Positions 47,030 through 58,250 of a stretch of 64,000 nucleotides of DNA are shown piece after piece. The stretch's first letter is position 1. Each line of letters starts with the position of its first letter. Made by a program: the position numbers and the translations under genes. Source of the DNA: Brasenia schreberi. Its lineage: Eukaryota; Streptophyta; Magnoliopsida; Nymphaeales; Cabombaceae. Where the stretch lies: the NCBI GenBank assembly GCA_036023115.1, contig JAYKKT010000041.1, forward strand, positions 5,295,501 through 5,359,500. Reading direction: 5' to 3'. The notes under the pieces were generated by a model. The model was given only the letters and a program-made list of their open reading frames with translations, was not told where the DNA came from and did no database searches.

Positions 47030-47687
47030 TTCAAGGGGGGGCTCTAGGGCCTTCCACAGTTTTGGTTTTTGGGTCATTTCACCTTAATTTGATTCAAGAG
47101 CTGGCCCATTGCTGCACATGGGTGCATGTGGGCTCAAAGGGTGGTCCCCTCTTGGTTCATGTGGGCTTGGTGCAACCCACATGGTTTAGCCTTCTACTTG
47201 ACCACGGCTAGGCATAATCGAGCCACCCTAGCCCACCTTCTTGCCTTGGCCGAGCCACTCTAGCCCACCTTTGTATTTAGCTTGGTCTTGGTGACTTGTG
47301 ATGGTTGTTTTGAGTCTTGAGATGGGTCTTTGACTTTAGCCTTTTGGCCGGCCTTAGCCTATCATACTTCATATCTTGGCTTGATTCGGATATGGTCATT
47401 CGCTTTGGTCTTACCTTGATCGAGCTTACGTCTTGATCGAGCTATCTTGTTGTGCGTTGGTCATAGGGTGTCTTTGACTTTGCCTTGATGAATCCATTTG
47501 AGTTTGAACCTGTTTGAAATTTAATTGAACCTCCCTTTTAGTTGAATTGGATTGAACTTGGTTTGGGATGAACCCAATTTGACCTTGAGATTGGGGTTTG
47601 ATAGTTGCTCGTGCCTTGACCCATTCTTTGCTTCAATTTTGGCTAGACTTGGCCCTGAATCGTCTGCATTACTTTTGCGAATTTATC

Positions 47688-48978
47688 AGTGAACATGATT
47701 GACTGAGAATGACAGAGATTCGGGAGTTATAGAGGTGTTAACCTTGGCTTTCTTTAGGATTCCCTTCAAGACTTATCTATGTTTAGATGAGGTTTGTATC
47801 AACTCTAAAATAGACATGTTTATGGAGAGTTTTGATAAATGTTGTTCTAGATCATAGGGGGTTAACACAATATTTTTACCCTTATCTATACCATGAAATG
47901 AGTTAGGGATGTATGCATTCTGGGGCTAGGCAAAATGACCACCTCCATGCTAGCTTGTCTGGCTAAGTGTGGAGTTGATAGATGCTTTCGCACCTAGTCA
48001 CCTCCTTTACACTATCCTTGAGGCTCGATCCTATCTTGACTTTACTTTGATGCTTTGGAATACTTTGAATTTCTACAAAGGCTCTAGCCGGGGGCAGGAC
48101 TCTAAGTGCTCCCCAGATCATTACTTGCTTAGCTTTTTTTTATTACGAGAGAGAGTGGTGTGTGACACGTAGTGTGAACCGTATGCAATGCATGAACATC
48201 GATCTCACTAATTTGATTTGGAGAAAATCATACATCTTTATCCTTTCCACTTGTACTTGCGTGGTTTGGGAAGGACTCGTTGAAGATCTCTTGAGGGGGC
48301 TCCGGTTCCTCCGGAATGTGGAGCCTCCCCTGCTCTGTGAAGTCTTCAATTTTGTTTTTTAAAGAAAAACACAAGTTTGTATCATTGCCCTTAAGCCTAT
48401 GATACTTGCAAAAATCAACCAAATATTTATTCTTACAGGGTGCCCCTTCGGGAATCGCGGGAAGGCTCACCATAACTTATGCCAATAAGATGTCTAGGAC
48501 TTTTGTGAGTGGTTGTCCTAGATTCGTGTATTCCCTTTTTTCAAACTTTTTTTTGGTTTTTTGAAAAAGATTTTTGTCCGGAAGCTTTGAGGGATCGAAT
48601 GAGCTTGGCTCTATAGTACACTAACCACTTTTTGAGATTTCACTCCTCCTTCCGGTGCATATGGCCCATATGTCATGGGTTTTTCAAACTTGTTCTTTAG
48701 AAAACTTTTCCCTTTCCATAGATCTTCATATACTCCCTTTTCAAATTGTCTTCAAAGAGGAAAGATTTCTTAATCAGTTTTTCAAATGTGTTGATCTCGT
48801 GGAGGGAGAGGAGTGCTTTTAAATCAGTTTTACAATTTTCAAGGATGAGCATCATTGCGCATCCTTCAGAAATGAACTCTTTTACTTGACCCAAAAGTGA
48901 CCTCCATCTAATGATGAATGTGTATGCATCCTCATTAGTGGATTGCTTCATGTCTCTCAAAGTGTTGATAATAGGTGT
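47688..48978 (-). pseudogene. Gag fragment of a Tat element
   Basis: The capsid part (about 48978-48697) has NTLRDMKQSTNEDAYTFIIR and INTFEKLIKKSFLFEDNLK. The knuckle part (about 48430-48340) has FCKYHRLKGNDTNLCFSLKN, in which the second His of the CHHC pattern is Asn. The downstream part aligns with 63030-63400 of element H up to the protease start. It breaks off exactly where LTR sequence of element E begins, so this is a chimeric joint. Confidence 0.72.
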
Positions 48979-49140
48979 TGTAAACACCCTAAAAATATTT
49001 TTGAAAACAAATCTAGGCATGTTTTAAATCCACAATTTAAGCACACCCTATGAATTTCATAAAATCCTAAAAACAACATTTTGAAATTAAAAGGTTTTTA
49101 AACCTAAGGTTACAAAATCGAGTTTTGGAATTAAAAAGGT
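48979..49140 (+). mobile_element. Inverted LTR tip of the element E type
   Basis: It starts TGTAAACACCC and is the reverse complement of about 35298-35459, the U3 end of the element E LTR. It points away from the truncated LTR at 47687. Either an inversion moved the tip or it belongs to another plus-strand copy. Confidence 0.7.
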
Positions 49141-51060
49141 GATGATGATTTACACATAGAGGACCCATTGTGTGGCGTGGGAAAGGTCATTGAAGAGCCC
49201 AATCCACCCAAGTCGTCCAACCCCAAACCATCCACTCCCAAGGTCGTGTACATTCTAGGTGAGCCCATGTCCTCCATTCCCAAAACCGTGCACCTCCTAG
49301 GCACACCCAAGAAAGCTCGAGTGCATGATCATACCTTGGACGACACCCTATTTCAAGGCCATCCACTTTTTCAAAACTTTTCAAAACTTAAAAAGCCTTG
49401 GAATATGTTGAACATGAAATATGCACCCTATCAAGGCCTAGGAGCCAAGAACAAAGAAAGGTTGAAACCCATCCTATCCTCACCTAACCTAGGTCGATAT
49501 AGTTTAGGGTACAACCCATCCATACTCCATGAGCCACCACCTAAGACCACTTGGGTCAAGGGTGCCCTAAAGCCGACTAAAATCGAAACCTATAGCCTAG
49601 ACCTCTTATTTGGAATCTAATTCATGGTGTTTTCTTTGTAGACTTGACAGAAGACCCCTCTTTTGAGAAAAATCTAATATATATATATATATAGATCTTT
49701 AAAGTTCCCAGTACTTCTTAGCCTGCATATAGTATCATTAAATGATACTAATGATTATGTGATCCCCAATTTCGATGGATCCCATGTTACTGCCCATAAG
49801 ATAAGTAATAGGTAGCCAAAAATTCAAAAAAGTTTGATTTTCAGAATCATGTACAAATACAAGGATTGATTTTGTCAATATAAGTGTGCATTCCCAAACC
49901 CAAGTTGAATCCTTATCTTGTAAATAATCTTTCTCTTGTGAATAATACTTTTCTAGAAACCAAGACACTTGATAGTGATCAAAGCAAGGAGGAAGATCCC
50001 CTCATCCATGAGAATGATCAAGCCTCCACGCTTCCTGAATTCCATAAAATCCTTAATTTGGAAAAACCTTCAAATTCAGTAGGAAGGGATTTTCTAGAAG
50101 TCAATCTAGGGAGTGAGTCTAACCTCAAGTGTGTCAAAATAGGTATTTGCTTGCTTGAACATGAAAAAATATCATTCATTGCATTCTTGAAATCATACAT
50201 AGATGTGTTTGCATGGACTTACAAATAGATGCCTGATTTAGACCCTAGGATTATAGAGCATTGTTTGCCTCTAGAACCAAATGTCAAATCCATGAAACAG
50301 AAGCTTAAGAAAATCCATCCCGATGTTCACTCCCAAGTCAAATAGGGTTTAGAATATCTTTTAAAGGTTGAATTTATAAAACCCATTGCTTATTCATAAT
50401 GGCTTTCAAATATTGTTGTTGTTGGTGAGTGGCGGCCCAAGTGAGATGGTCCCTATGTTGTAAGAGGAGCAACCATAAATAATGCACATTGGTTGACTGA
50501 TGCCGAGGGAAAAAAATTAGTAGACCCTATTAGTGCCCAATACTTGAAAAAATATTATGTCTATGGTCTACCCAAAATTCTTTTGAAATGACTTTGGAAA
50601 ATGGATCTTGTTTTGAATTTCTTGAAAGAGGAATAAAAAATGGATTATGTGACCCTGAATCAGGGAATTGATGCTTTATAAAAGGTAGAGCTTTCAAAAA
50701 TCATTTGATAACAATTCAAAAATCGTTGGCTTACGAAATGAGGCCTAGTTCAAAATAACAAAATATTTTCAAATGATAGATGCTATTATAAAACAGGATA
50801 TACTTAACTAGATCAAGTATCTAAAGGGATAAACTACTTCCCCCATTTCATTCCTCTTCAAAAAGGAAAATTGGCAAAAATTAAAAACAAAAGGAAAAAA
50901 CAAAACCTCCAATATAGAGGTCTTCCAAAAGAAAAAGAAAAGAGAAAATAAAACCTCCAATATAGAGGATCCCTTCAAAAGAAAAAGTTAGTTGCTTCAA
51001 AATGGTCAAAAGAAAGGAATCAAAGGAATTTGGAAAGCCTCTCTAAAATCACCTCCACGA
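49141..51060 (+). pseudogene. Tat element deletion derivative: linker joined to integrase end
   Basis: A 150-codon frame (49168-49620) holds repeats of a VHLLGTP-like word (KVVYILGEP, KTVHLLGTP), then RVHDHTLDDTLFQGH and KYAPYQGLGAKNKER. The N-terminal RT edge follows (49884-50228; SYIDVFAWTYK, then LPLEPNVKSMKQKLKKI to about 50410). At about 50420 the sequence jumps straight to the integrase C-terminus (DGPYVVRGATINNAHWL, DPISAQYLKKYYV). RT, both RNase H domains and the integrase core are gone. From about 50600 it aligns with the 3' internal region of H (about 58250-57850, inverted). Confidence 0.72.
49676..49694. repeat. AT microsatellite
   Basis: A short uninterrupted (AT)n run in the plus-strand derivative. 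Confidence 0.8.
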
Positions 51061-52456
51061 GTCTATAAGAGTGTACGAGAAGGTAGCCAGTCAATCAATT
51101 AAATTTCTTGCAATTCAATTTGTTTGCTTTGTTGTGTTGTCCTACTTTCTACTCTTGTAACCAAGATATGTTCTTCTGGAATGTAATTGCTTCCCATTCT
51201 TTTATTGTTTCTTTCTTTTTCTCCAATTCTTTGTAGTATTTCATACCTTTTCCATGTTCATTGTGGAATCCTCCTCCTTGATTTAGGAGCATTCCCTGCA
51301 TCTCGTATCATTCGTGACCCTTCCTTGAATCCTGAGTAGTAACCTTGCATACTCATCCGTGGATTCCCGAGGACCCTCACAATCATATATCCACTATAAA
51401 TACCCTTTCATGGGCAAAGGTTAGCACCCTTTCATATGCTCATAAACTTGTCCCCTACTTTTTAGAAATGGGTGACTCAAGTAGGATCTCGTGTCATTTG
51501 AGGTGTGCCTGTTGAGCATGAACAGACTCTGTATTATAGCTCATACATTCAGTTGTGGGTGAAGCTTCTTTTTAACTTTCACTTTAGTTAGGGAAACCCC
51601 AACTAATATTAACGTAGGTCTATCACTGTCTCTTTGTCTTGTTCATTGGTCCTCGTTTGTATAAATAGATCTTTTTGAACATAAATTGCAAAATGAAAAT
51701 TTCAATCCAAATCTAGTAATGAGATCGAATCCTCTAGTTGATAACAAAGAACCAAACTATGATCAAGTAGAATATTCAACAATATCGTATCTAATAAAAG
51801 CAAATAGTCTGCACATAGAAGAAAAATAATGCAAGCAATTGGAAATTGATGTGACCTAAATATTTCTATAATCTTATACAAACCAAGAACAACTCGATTA
51901 CACAAACTTAATCTGAATTTATGCACTTCAAGCTTTTAAATCCGAAGGTCGGGTATTGAACCCACTCAATCCATTCGAATACATAAAGTAATTCAGGTTT
52001 CAATTAAAAGCTATCTTTAATGGCACAAAGATAAATTAACTCAATTTAATCTTGTCCTACTTTAATTTGATCAATTTTGTATTGAAACAAAACCTAAATT
52101 TTGTGATGTTGTATGAAGGCTCAGTTTAGGTTGGATATCATACACAAATCCATCCCTTTGACTTCACTAGATCCGTAGACAAGCAATGTTTCATCTGGTT
52201 TATGGCATGGATCATATCTAAATATTTCTTGGTATGATGTAATCCAATTCGTGATAATATCCAGATATGGATTTGATTCATGCTTTGGTCTCATCAGAAT
52301 ATGATCCGCGTCACCTCTTACCTTACAACCATTTGTCCATCCGTGATGCCCATTTCTTTCATTTACTTGGAGGACTCTCTGACTCCCATGAGTGAACATG
52401 TGTGTTAGGCTTGAGCCTCCCTTTGTAACACAAGAAGAAGAGAGAGATGAGATGAA
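51061..52456. other. Intergenic stretch between gypsy and copia remnants
   Basis: No motif was recognised. The minus frame 52121-52399 is open for 92 codons, but I do not recognise its product. Confidence 0.35.
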
Positions 52457-53960
52457 TTTGACTTATAAGAAAGCTATCAATTCGTTTGAATCAACAAATT
52501 GAGAGAGTAATGAATAAGGAAATTAAATCTATTAAGAAAAACAAGTTTGTAAATTGACCGATTTGCCTAAAGAAAGGAAATAATTGGATGTAAATTGGTA
52601 CTTAAAGACATATAAAGTTGATGGAACAATAAAAAAGTTCAAGGCGAGGCTCATTGCAAAGAAGTTTTTGCAAAACGATGGGATACATTATGTAGATGCA
52701 TATTCTTCTATTACAAAATTTTCATCAATAAGAATTATTTTGCCTATTTTTGTATTTTATGAATTACATTATATCAGTTAGATATAAAACCATATTTCTA
52801 AATGGTAATTTAGAAGATAAATTATATAGGTTAAAAAAAATCTCCATATGATCTTAAACAATCACCTCACCAGTGGTATTTGACTTTTCAAAATGTCATA
52901 TTTGAACTTAGGCTTGTGGCTAATGAACTTGATCATTATGTATATGTTTGAAATAGTAGGAGTCATTTTGTCATTCTATCATTATATGTACATGATATAT
53001 TGTTGATTGGAAATGAGAAGGAAATGATTGTAAAAACAAAGTCATGGTTGAATTCCAAGTTTGAAATGAAGGATATGGGGATGAATCCTATATCCTTGGT
53101 ATAAAGATTCATTGTGACAAAAAACTAAACTAATTTGTTTGAGTTAAGAGAGAGATATTAATTATATCCTCAGAAAGATTAGAATGAATCATTACAAACC
53201 TGCAAACAAACTCATTGCTAAAGGGGTCAAATTGAGTAAGATCGATTGTTATTGTGGTGGACAAAATAAGATAAATGTTCCTTATGCATAAGGTATTGGT
53301 AGCTTGATGCATACTATATTATGTATAAGACCTGATATCAACTTTATTGTTGGTCTTATGAGTAGATATCAAAGTAATCCTGATTAACAATACTAGGTTG
53401 TTGTACAAAGAATTCTGAGATATGTAAAAAGAATAAGAGATTTAAAATTATATTTTTAAGTAGACGAGCTATAAATGGTAGGATACTCATACGCTAACTT
53501 TGCTAATAGTAAAGATGACAACAAATCAATCTCTAGTCAAATATTCTTATTTGGAGGGGGTGGTGCTAAAGAAACATGATTGTGTAACATTGTATATATA
53601 AGAAGCTGAGTATGTTGTTTGCATTATGGCTACAACTAATAAAATTTGGATAAACTACTTCATACATGATTTAAAACAAATATAGCCAACGAGCCAATTA
53701 TCATTTATTATGATAATAGTGCATCAATCAATTTGATTAAAAGTGGAGCTAATTAGCTTCATAGTAAATATATAATGGTTACATACCACGGTGTTTATGA
53801 TATGCTTAAACAAAATGAAGTATTATATGGTAACAACAGACATGTTGGTTGACTCCTTGACTAAAGGCATCTATTAAAATCCTTTTACTGAGCATGTTAC
53901 AAATATAGCTTTGAGATATGCCTAAAGTCTTAGTGTGGAAACACACTGTGTGGTTGTTAC
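52457..53960 (+). pseudogene. Ty1/copia reverse transcriptase and RNase H remnant
   Basis: In several frames it shows the copia order: WYLKTYKVDGTIKKFKARLI (about 52590), the NGNLEDKLYR block (about 52805), SLYVHDILLIGNEKE (about 52985; the usual YVDD is YVHD), GSLMHTILCIRPDINFIVGL (about 53300), then an RNase H part (KDDNKSISSQ about 53515, YYDNSASINLI about 53715) and VDSLTKGIY (about 53850). Stops and frameshifts are common, and one catalytic Asp is replaced. Integrase, gag and LTRs were not found. Confidence 0.82.
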
Positions 53961-54532
53961 GCAGGAAAACCATATTGATTACGAAAAACCACATAACAAG
54001 TATAACATGTATAAGTTGATATTCTTGTGCAACTGAAAAATGATATAAATTGGAAATCCACAAAATAGTAGGAAAAAACCAATATATCATCATTCAACTT
54101 ATGTGACCAAGTGGAAGATGTAACTTACTCTCTGGAACTAAGTGACCAAACAAGGACACTTTTAGCACTCTTACGAAATTTGGAAAGGTAGGGATCCTTT
54201 TATGGTATCATGAGATGAATTTTCTTATTTAAAACAAATTATTTACAAAGCATTTCCCCATTTACAAAATTAGAAGAGGATTTGACATAGGCATTTTCTC
54301 CCAAAATTGGAAACAAAAAACCCAGAATAGTAGGTTACAAAAGGGAAGGAAAAACAAACTTACACATATATACGAGTTGTCTTGCATGAGATTCAACTGT
54401 CAAAAAATAAATAGAAATCCTCTTTCCCTAACCTTTTGGATGGGAATCGGTTTCCATCCGAGATTTTCAAATTGCTTTCGCTTGTCACCGTCATGTTCTT
54501 TGCATCTTCACATGTATAGGGCAGTAACAAGT
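53961..54532. other. Stretch between the copia remnant and element H
   Basis: No gene or repeat boundary was recognised. It ends at the 5-bp site CAAGT (54528-54532), the left flank of element H. Confidence 0.35.
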
Positions 54533-54620
54533 TGTAGATGTAAAAATTTTATTCTAAAGCCTATGTAGAGGCTTGAAACAATCTTTTCTCAATCTACTTT
54601 GTTTTTGCGCGAGCGTGCCA

Positions 54621-54641
54621 GCTAGTTTCACTAAAACTTGC
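54621..54641. other. U5 stem-loop, element H LTR
   Basis: GCTAGTTT/AAACTTGC with a 5-nt loop and one mismatch. Confidence 0.6.
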
Positions 54642-54971
54642 AAATATTATACTTTTGATTTCATGGGTCAGCCTAGACGCTTTAAGTATTAATTTGAGCT
54701 GAGTGTGTGTTTCCAAAATTCACTTAAAATACAATTTTAATCAAAATAAGTCGTGCACTTGGCCAAGAGAATGAAATTTTTTCAAGTTCTAAAAAATAGA
54801 AACTGGTTCTATTTTTAGAGCTTGTTTCTAGATTTTTTTTAATAGCTTAAAATCTTCAAAATTTATGAATAATTTACAACATATAGAGCAGAATGCGAAG
54901 ATTCTAAAACTATTTTTGTTTCGTTTTTATGTACTTTAAATATATGAAATTAAATCTAAAAATAACCTCAG

Positions 54972-55127
54972 GTGCTTTAGAACATTCTGTTACAGAAAAA
55001 AGAGGTCTAAAGAAACCTCTATATTTCAGTGCACATAGCTCCAATTTCAGTGCTTTAGAACATTCTGTTACAGAAAAAAGAGGTCTAAAGAAACCTCTAT
55101 ATTTTAGTGCACATAGCTCACATTTCT
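54972..55127. repeat. Tandem duplication, 78 bp x 2
   Basis: Copies start GTGCTTTAGAACATTCTGTT at 54972 and 55050 and are almost identical, so the duplication is recent. It lies in the R/U5 part of the LTR. Confidence 0.9.
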
Positions 55128-55976
55128 ATGAATTTATTCTTGTTGGAAATCTATGGATATCCGCTTTCCAATGAAACTAGTTTTATCAAATTTGGCTTAA
55201 AGCAAACAAAGTTATAGGAATATTACCTAACCTCTATTGCATAAAATCCAGACATGACAGGCTTGACTATGAATTTGCCCAATATTTCTCTATTTTATTT
55301 ATGATGCTACATGGCCCTAAAATTCTTGAACATTTTATTATGAGTGAGCTTGTATGTGAAGATTTGGTGTTCCAAATTTCAGATCATTCAGAGTATGGAT
55401 TTGGAAATAAAAATTATAACAACAGACGTATGCAAGATGCTGAAAAACAGAGTTTCAGTTTCTAGAACATACGTGAGTGTATTCATCCAAAATTAAAAGC
55501 AATCCACAATTAATTTAAAGTAAATGACTGAAGGAAAATGAATGTAAATATATATTTAGCTTAAGCATAGAGGGGATTAGGAGATATAATAGTGTATAGA
55601 ATATAGAGAGGTAGAGAAACATGAAATCAAACAAGTAGAATGCATAAACATAAACGAAATGAAATGGACAACACTTTTACTCTATTACAACATGGGAAGA
55701 GACTACAACTCCATTAATACAACCCCTTTTGAATTGAATAAGAGGAATAAAGAATTAAGATCAGCAAAGAGGAAGAAACACACTTACACTTCCTCCAATG
55801 CCTCACGGCTCCAAGAAAGGGTACGATTTCTTCTTTCCTTCTTCTTACTCTCTCTTTCTCTTCTCTCTTTCTCTCTTTCTCTCTCTCTTTACAACACCTA
55901 CTCTCTCTCCTAGGCCCTAAGCTCCTCCTTCAATGCTCTTAAATTCCCTCCAATGCTGGAAATCGTCCTCCCAAGG

Positions 55977-55990
55977 CCTCTATTTATAGG
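55977..55990 (-). promoter_or_regulatory. TATA box of the element H LTR
   Basis: CCTATAAATAGAGG on the minus strand, upstream of a GA-rich (sense) leader. Confidence 0.62.
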
Positions 55991-56293
55991 TCAAGGGGGA
56001 GGCTCCTAGAGCCTTCCTTGATGTGGATCGATGGGATCCTTCTTGGCCCAAGCTTGGCTGCACATGGCCTCACATGGTCTTATGGTCCCCTAGGTCAAGG
56101 GGAGTCCTGCCACGGTAGGTTCGGTGCAACCCATTGATTGGGTTTGACATGGTTCGGCTAGGTGGGTTTGTTGAGCCAAGTGAGTCCAATCAACCAAGGT
56201 GCAATCCCTAGCTCCTTCACGTGCATGGGTTAGGTGTATGGTTAAGCCGAGATTGATTCAATTTAACCCAAGTAGGTTCGGCACAGGTAGTGA

Positions 56294-56425
56294 GGGTCAT
56301 GGTTTAACCAAGGTGTCTAGGTTGGGTTTAGATAAATGGGGTTAGGCACGACCAATGTAGGGTCATGGTTTAACCAAGGTGTCTAGGTTGGGTCTAGATA
56401 AATGGGGTTGGGCACGGCCAATGTA
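56294..56425. repeat. Tandem duplication, 66 bp x 2
   Basis: Copies start GGGTCATGGTTTAACCAAGG at 56294 and 56360 and differ at only a few bases. It lies in U3, where copy number could affect promoter strength. Confidence 0.9.
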
Positions 56426-57110
56426 GTTTGATCAAGCCATGTTCAACCAAGAGAATTTGGCTTAGGTGACTTGGTTAGGCCAAGGTCAAAAGGTAGCTTG
56501 ATTAAAACGGGTTTACCTAAGAGAATTCGGTCAAGGCTTGGCCAATGTATTTGGATCAAGTTCATTTAATTAGGTAAGGACAAAGAGGGTTTGGTCAAGC
56601 CGTGTTCAGCCAAGGATTTTGGTCAAGGTTAGCCAGTGGGTCACGGTTAGCCAAGACGGTTCAAAATAAGTTCGGTCAACTATGTTCAATTGGTAAGGTT
56701 TTTCATTTGGAGTAGCCCTTGACGTCGCCTTTGATGGAGTCGTGCCTTGACTTGGCCGTGCTTTGGGTCTTCCCTTGGTCCATATGAACTAAAGTCTTTC
56801 TTTTGATGGTTTGATCATGGTCTTCATCCATTTTGCTTTATTCGTTCCTTGCTTCAATCTTGTGCTAGGCCGGCCTTGAATCTTTGGCAACACTTTCGCT
56901 CCATGATTTTGATTTGTGATGTATTTCCTCAGCCTTTCTTTTTCAAAACTTGATTTCAAAATTTAGAATCCTTTGAATTTCCAAACATTTTAAAATCCCT
57001 TTTTGCTTTTATGAAAATTTTCAAGCGGTATTAAAAATCGGGACTTTTGAAAAACAAGCTTATTGTTTTTGAAATTCTGGTATATTTTGAGAACATTTTG
57101 GGTCTTTACA

Positions 57111-57129
57111 GATGCCCCTCTTTGTTATT
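57111..57129 (-). other. Polypurine tract of element H
   Basis: On the minus strand AATAACAAAGAGGGGCATC directly precedes the 3' LTR. Confidence 0.75.
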
Positions 57130-58250
57130 AATCCAAATTTATTTGGATAATGACAAATAAGAAACACTCTTTTGGATTTCCTTCCCAAAACTTGACTTGG
57201 GAGTATGGATTTTTCTTCATTTAATAACATCAATTTTCTTGAATTTTTGTAGAGGGGATCTTATCCAAAGGGAACTTAGACTTAAGCAAACCACTCATCC
57301 TAACATGATCATGCATGGCTGACTATTTTATGAATGCATGCATGGTATATGATGTGAATTGGGTGTAGTGTGTATGGAGAGACTCACTCATGAGATGTAT
57401 GAGCTTGAGGAGAAGCCTATGATGGTCGGCTGCCCCAAGTGAGACAATCCCATATTGTTTCTTTTGATGTTTCGGGTTTTCAAAAACTTCTTTTCAAAGG
57501 GAACTCCTTTTTAGTTTCTATCAAAAGGATTTTCAATTTCTCACATTTCTCCTCATTCGGGTTTTAATACCTACTACTTAGTAGAGGTTTTGTAGAAAAT
57601 TTTAGAAGACATTTCAAAATTCAATTTCTCACACATTAAAGTCTAATTCTCAAACAAAATGAAATCCAAATAAGTAGGCCCTATTCCTACTCTGGGATTT
57701 TAATGGAAAACCTTTCTCCATTGGGATAAGTTGTAGGAGATTTGGGAAAGAGTTATCACGGTCCCTTCTAAAGCATCCCGTGGTTTAAGGCAAAGAGATG
57801 GAAAATTATTTTTTTTTAGCTTTGACTTTTCTTTTTCATTCAAAGGGAATACCTCTTTTCTTTTTTGGAGGTTTTTCTTTTCTCTTTCCTTTTTAGAAGA
57901 CCTTTATATTGGAGGTTTTTGTTTCTTCCTTTTCTTTTGATTTTGGAAGACCTCTATATTTGAGGTTTTTGTTTTCTTCTTTTTTCTTTTGATTTTCCCA
58001 ATTTTCCTTTTTGGAGAGAAGTAAAGTGGGGGAAACTCATCCCTTTGGATACTCGATTCAGTCAATAACATCCCATTTCCTAATAGCATCTACCATTTGA
58101 AAATATTTTGCTATTTTGAACTAGGCCTCATTTTGTAAGCCAAAGATTTTTGAAATGTTACCAACTGATTTTGAAAACTCTACTTTTCATAAAGCATCAA
58201 TTCCCTCATTTAGGGTCATATAATCCATTTTGATCCTTCTTTCAAGAAGC
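57130..58250 (-). other. 3' internal non-coding region of element H
   Basis: There is no coding motif. The region has a short duplicated block at about 57900-57985 (GGAGGTTTTTGTTT and GAGGTTTTTGTTTTC). It corresponds to 23.63-24.6 kb in N and 38.95-40.1 kb next to F. Long non-coding 3' regions are usual in Tat elements. Confidence 0.6.

Larger units (their letters stand above)
33196..47687 (-). mobile_element. Element E: Tat-lineage LTR retrotransposon, interrupted
   Basis: The element is read on the minus strand. It has a 5' LTR (45658-47687, its U3 end missing), a PBS (45634-45654), a lysine/proline-rich gag-position ORF (45516-44118), a G-patch-like linker (44114-43896), RT (43437-42405), RNase H (42362-41976), archaeal-type RNase H (41960-41367), integrase (41249-40120), a PPT (35460) and a 3' LTR (33196-35459). 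The LTR of element F (35766-38932) splits its 3' internal region. It sits in the gag of element A. Which of E or F owns the internal sequence from 38933 to about 40100 is uncertain, because no second LTR of F was found. Confidence 0.78.
45658..47687 (-). mobile_element. 5' LTR of element E, U3 end missing
   Basis: This copy matches the 3' LTR (33196-35459) from TATAGATGTG to about 35251 of that copy, then stops. A TATA box (TCTATAAAAGGGAG, minus strand) is at 47016-47029, with a CT tract at about 46912-46955. A separate inverted piece carrying the missing LTR tip lies at 48979-49140. Confidence 0.78.
54533..57110 (-). mobile_element. 3' LTR of element H
   Basis: This 2578-bp LTR runs from TGTAGATG at 54533 to GGTCTTTACA at 57110 (plus-strand view). 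A TATA box lies at 55977-55990 (CCTATAAATAGAGG, minus strand), with a CT tract at about 55845-55890. It carries tandem duplications of 78 bp and 66 bp. Confidence 0.85.

Noticed and set aside
52121..52399. 92-codon minus frame near the copia remnant
   Set aside because: It has plausible amino acid composition but no recognised family and no supporting context.
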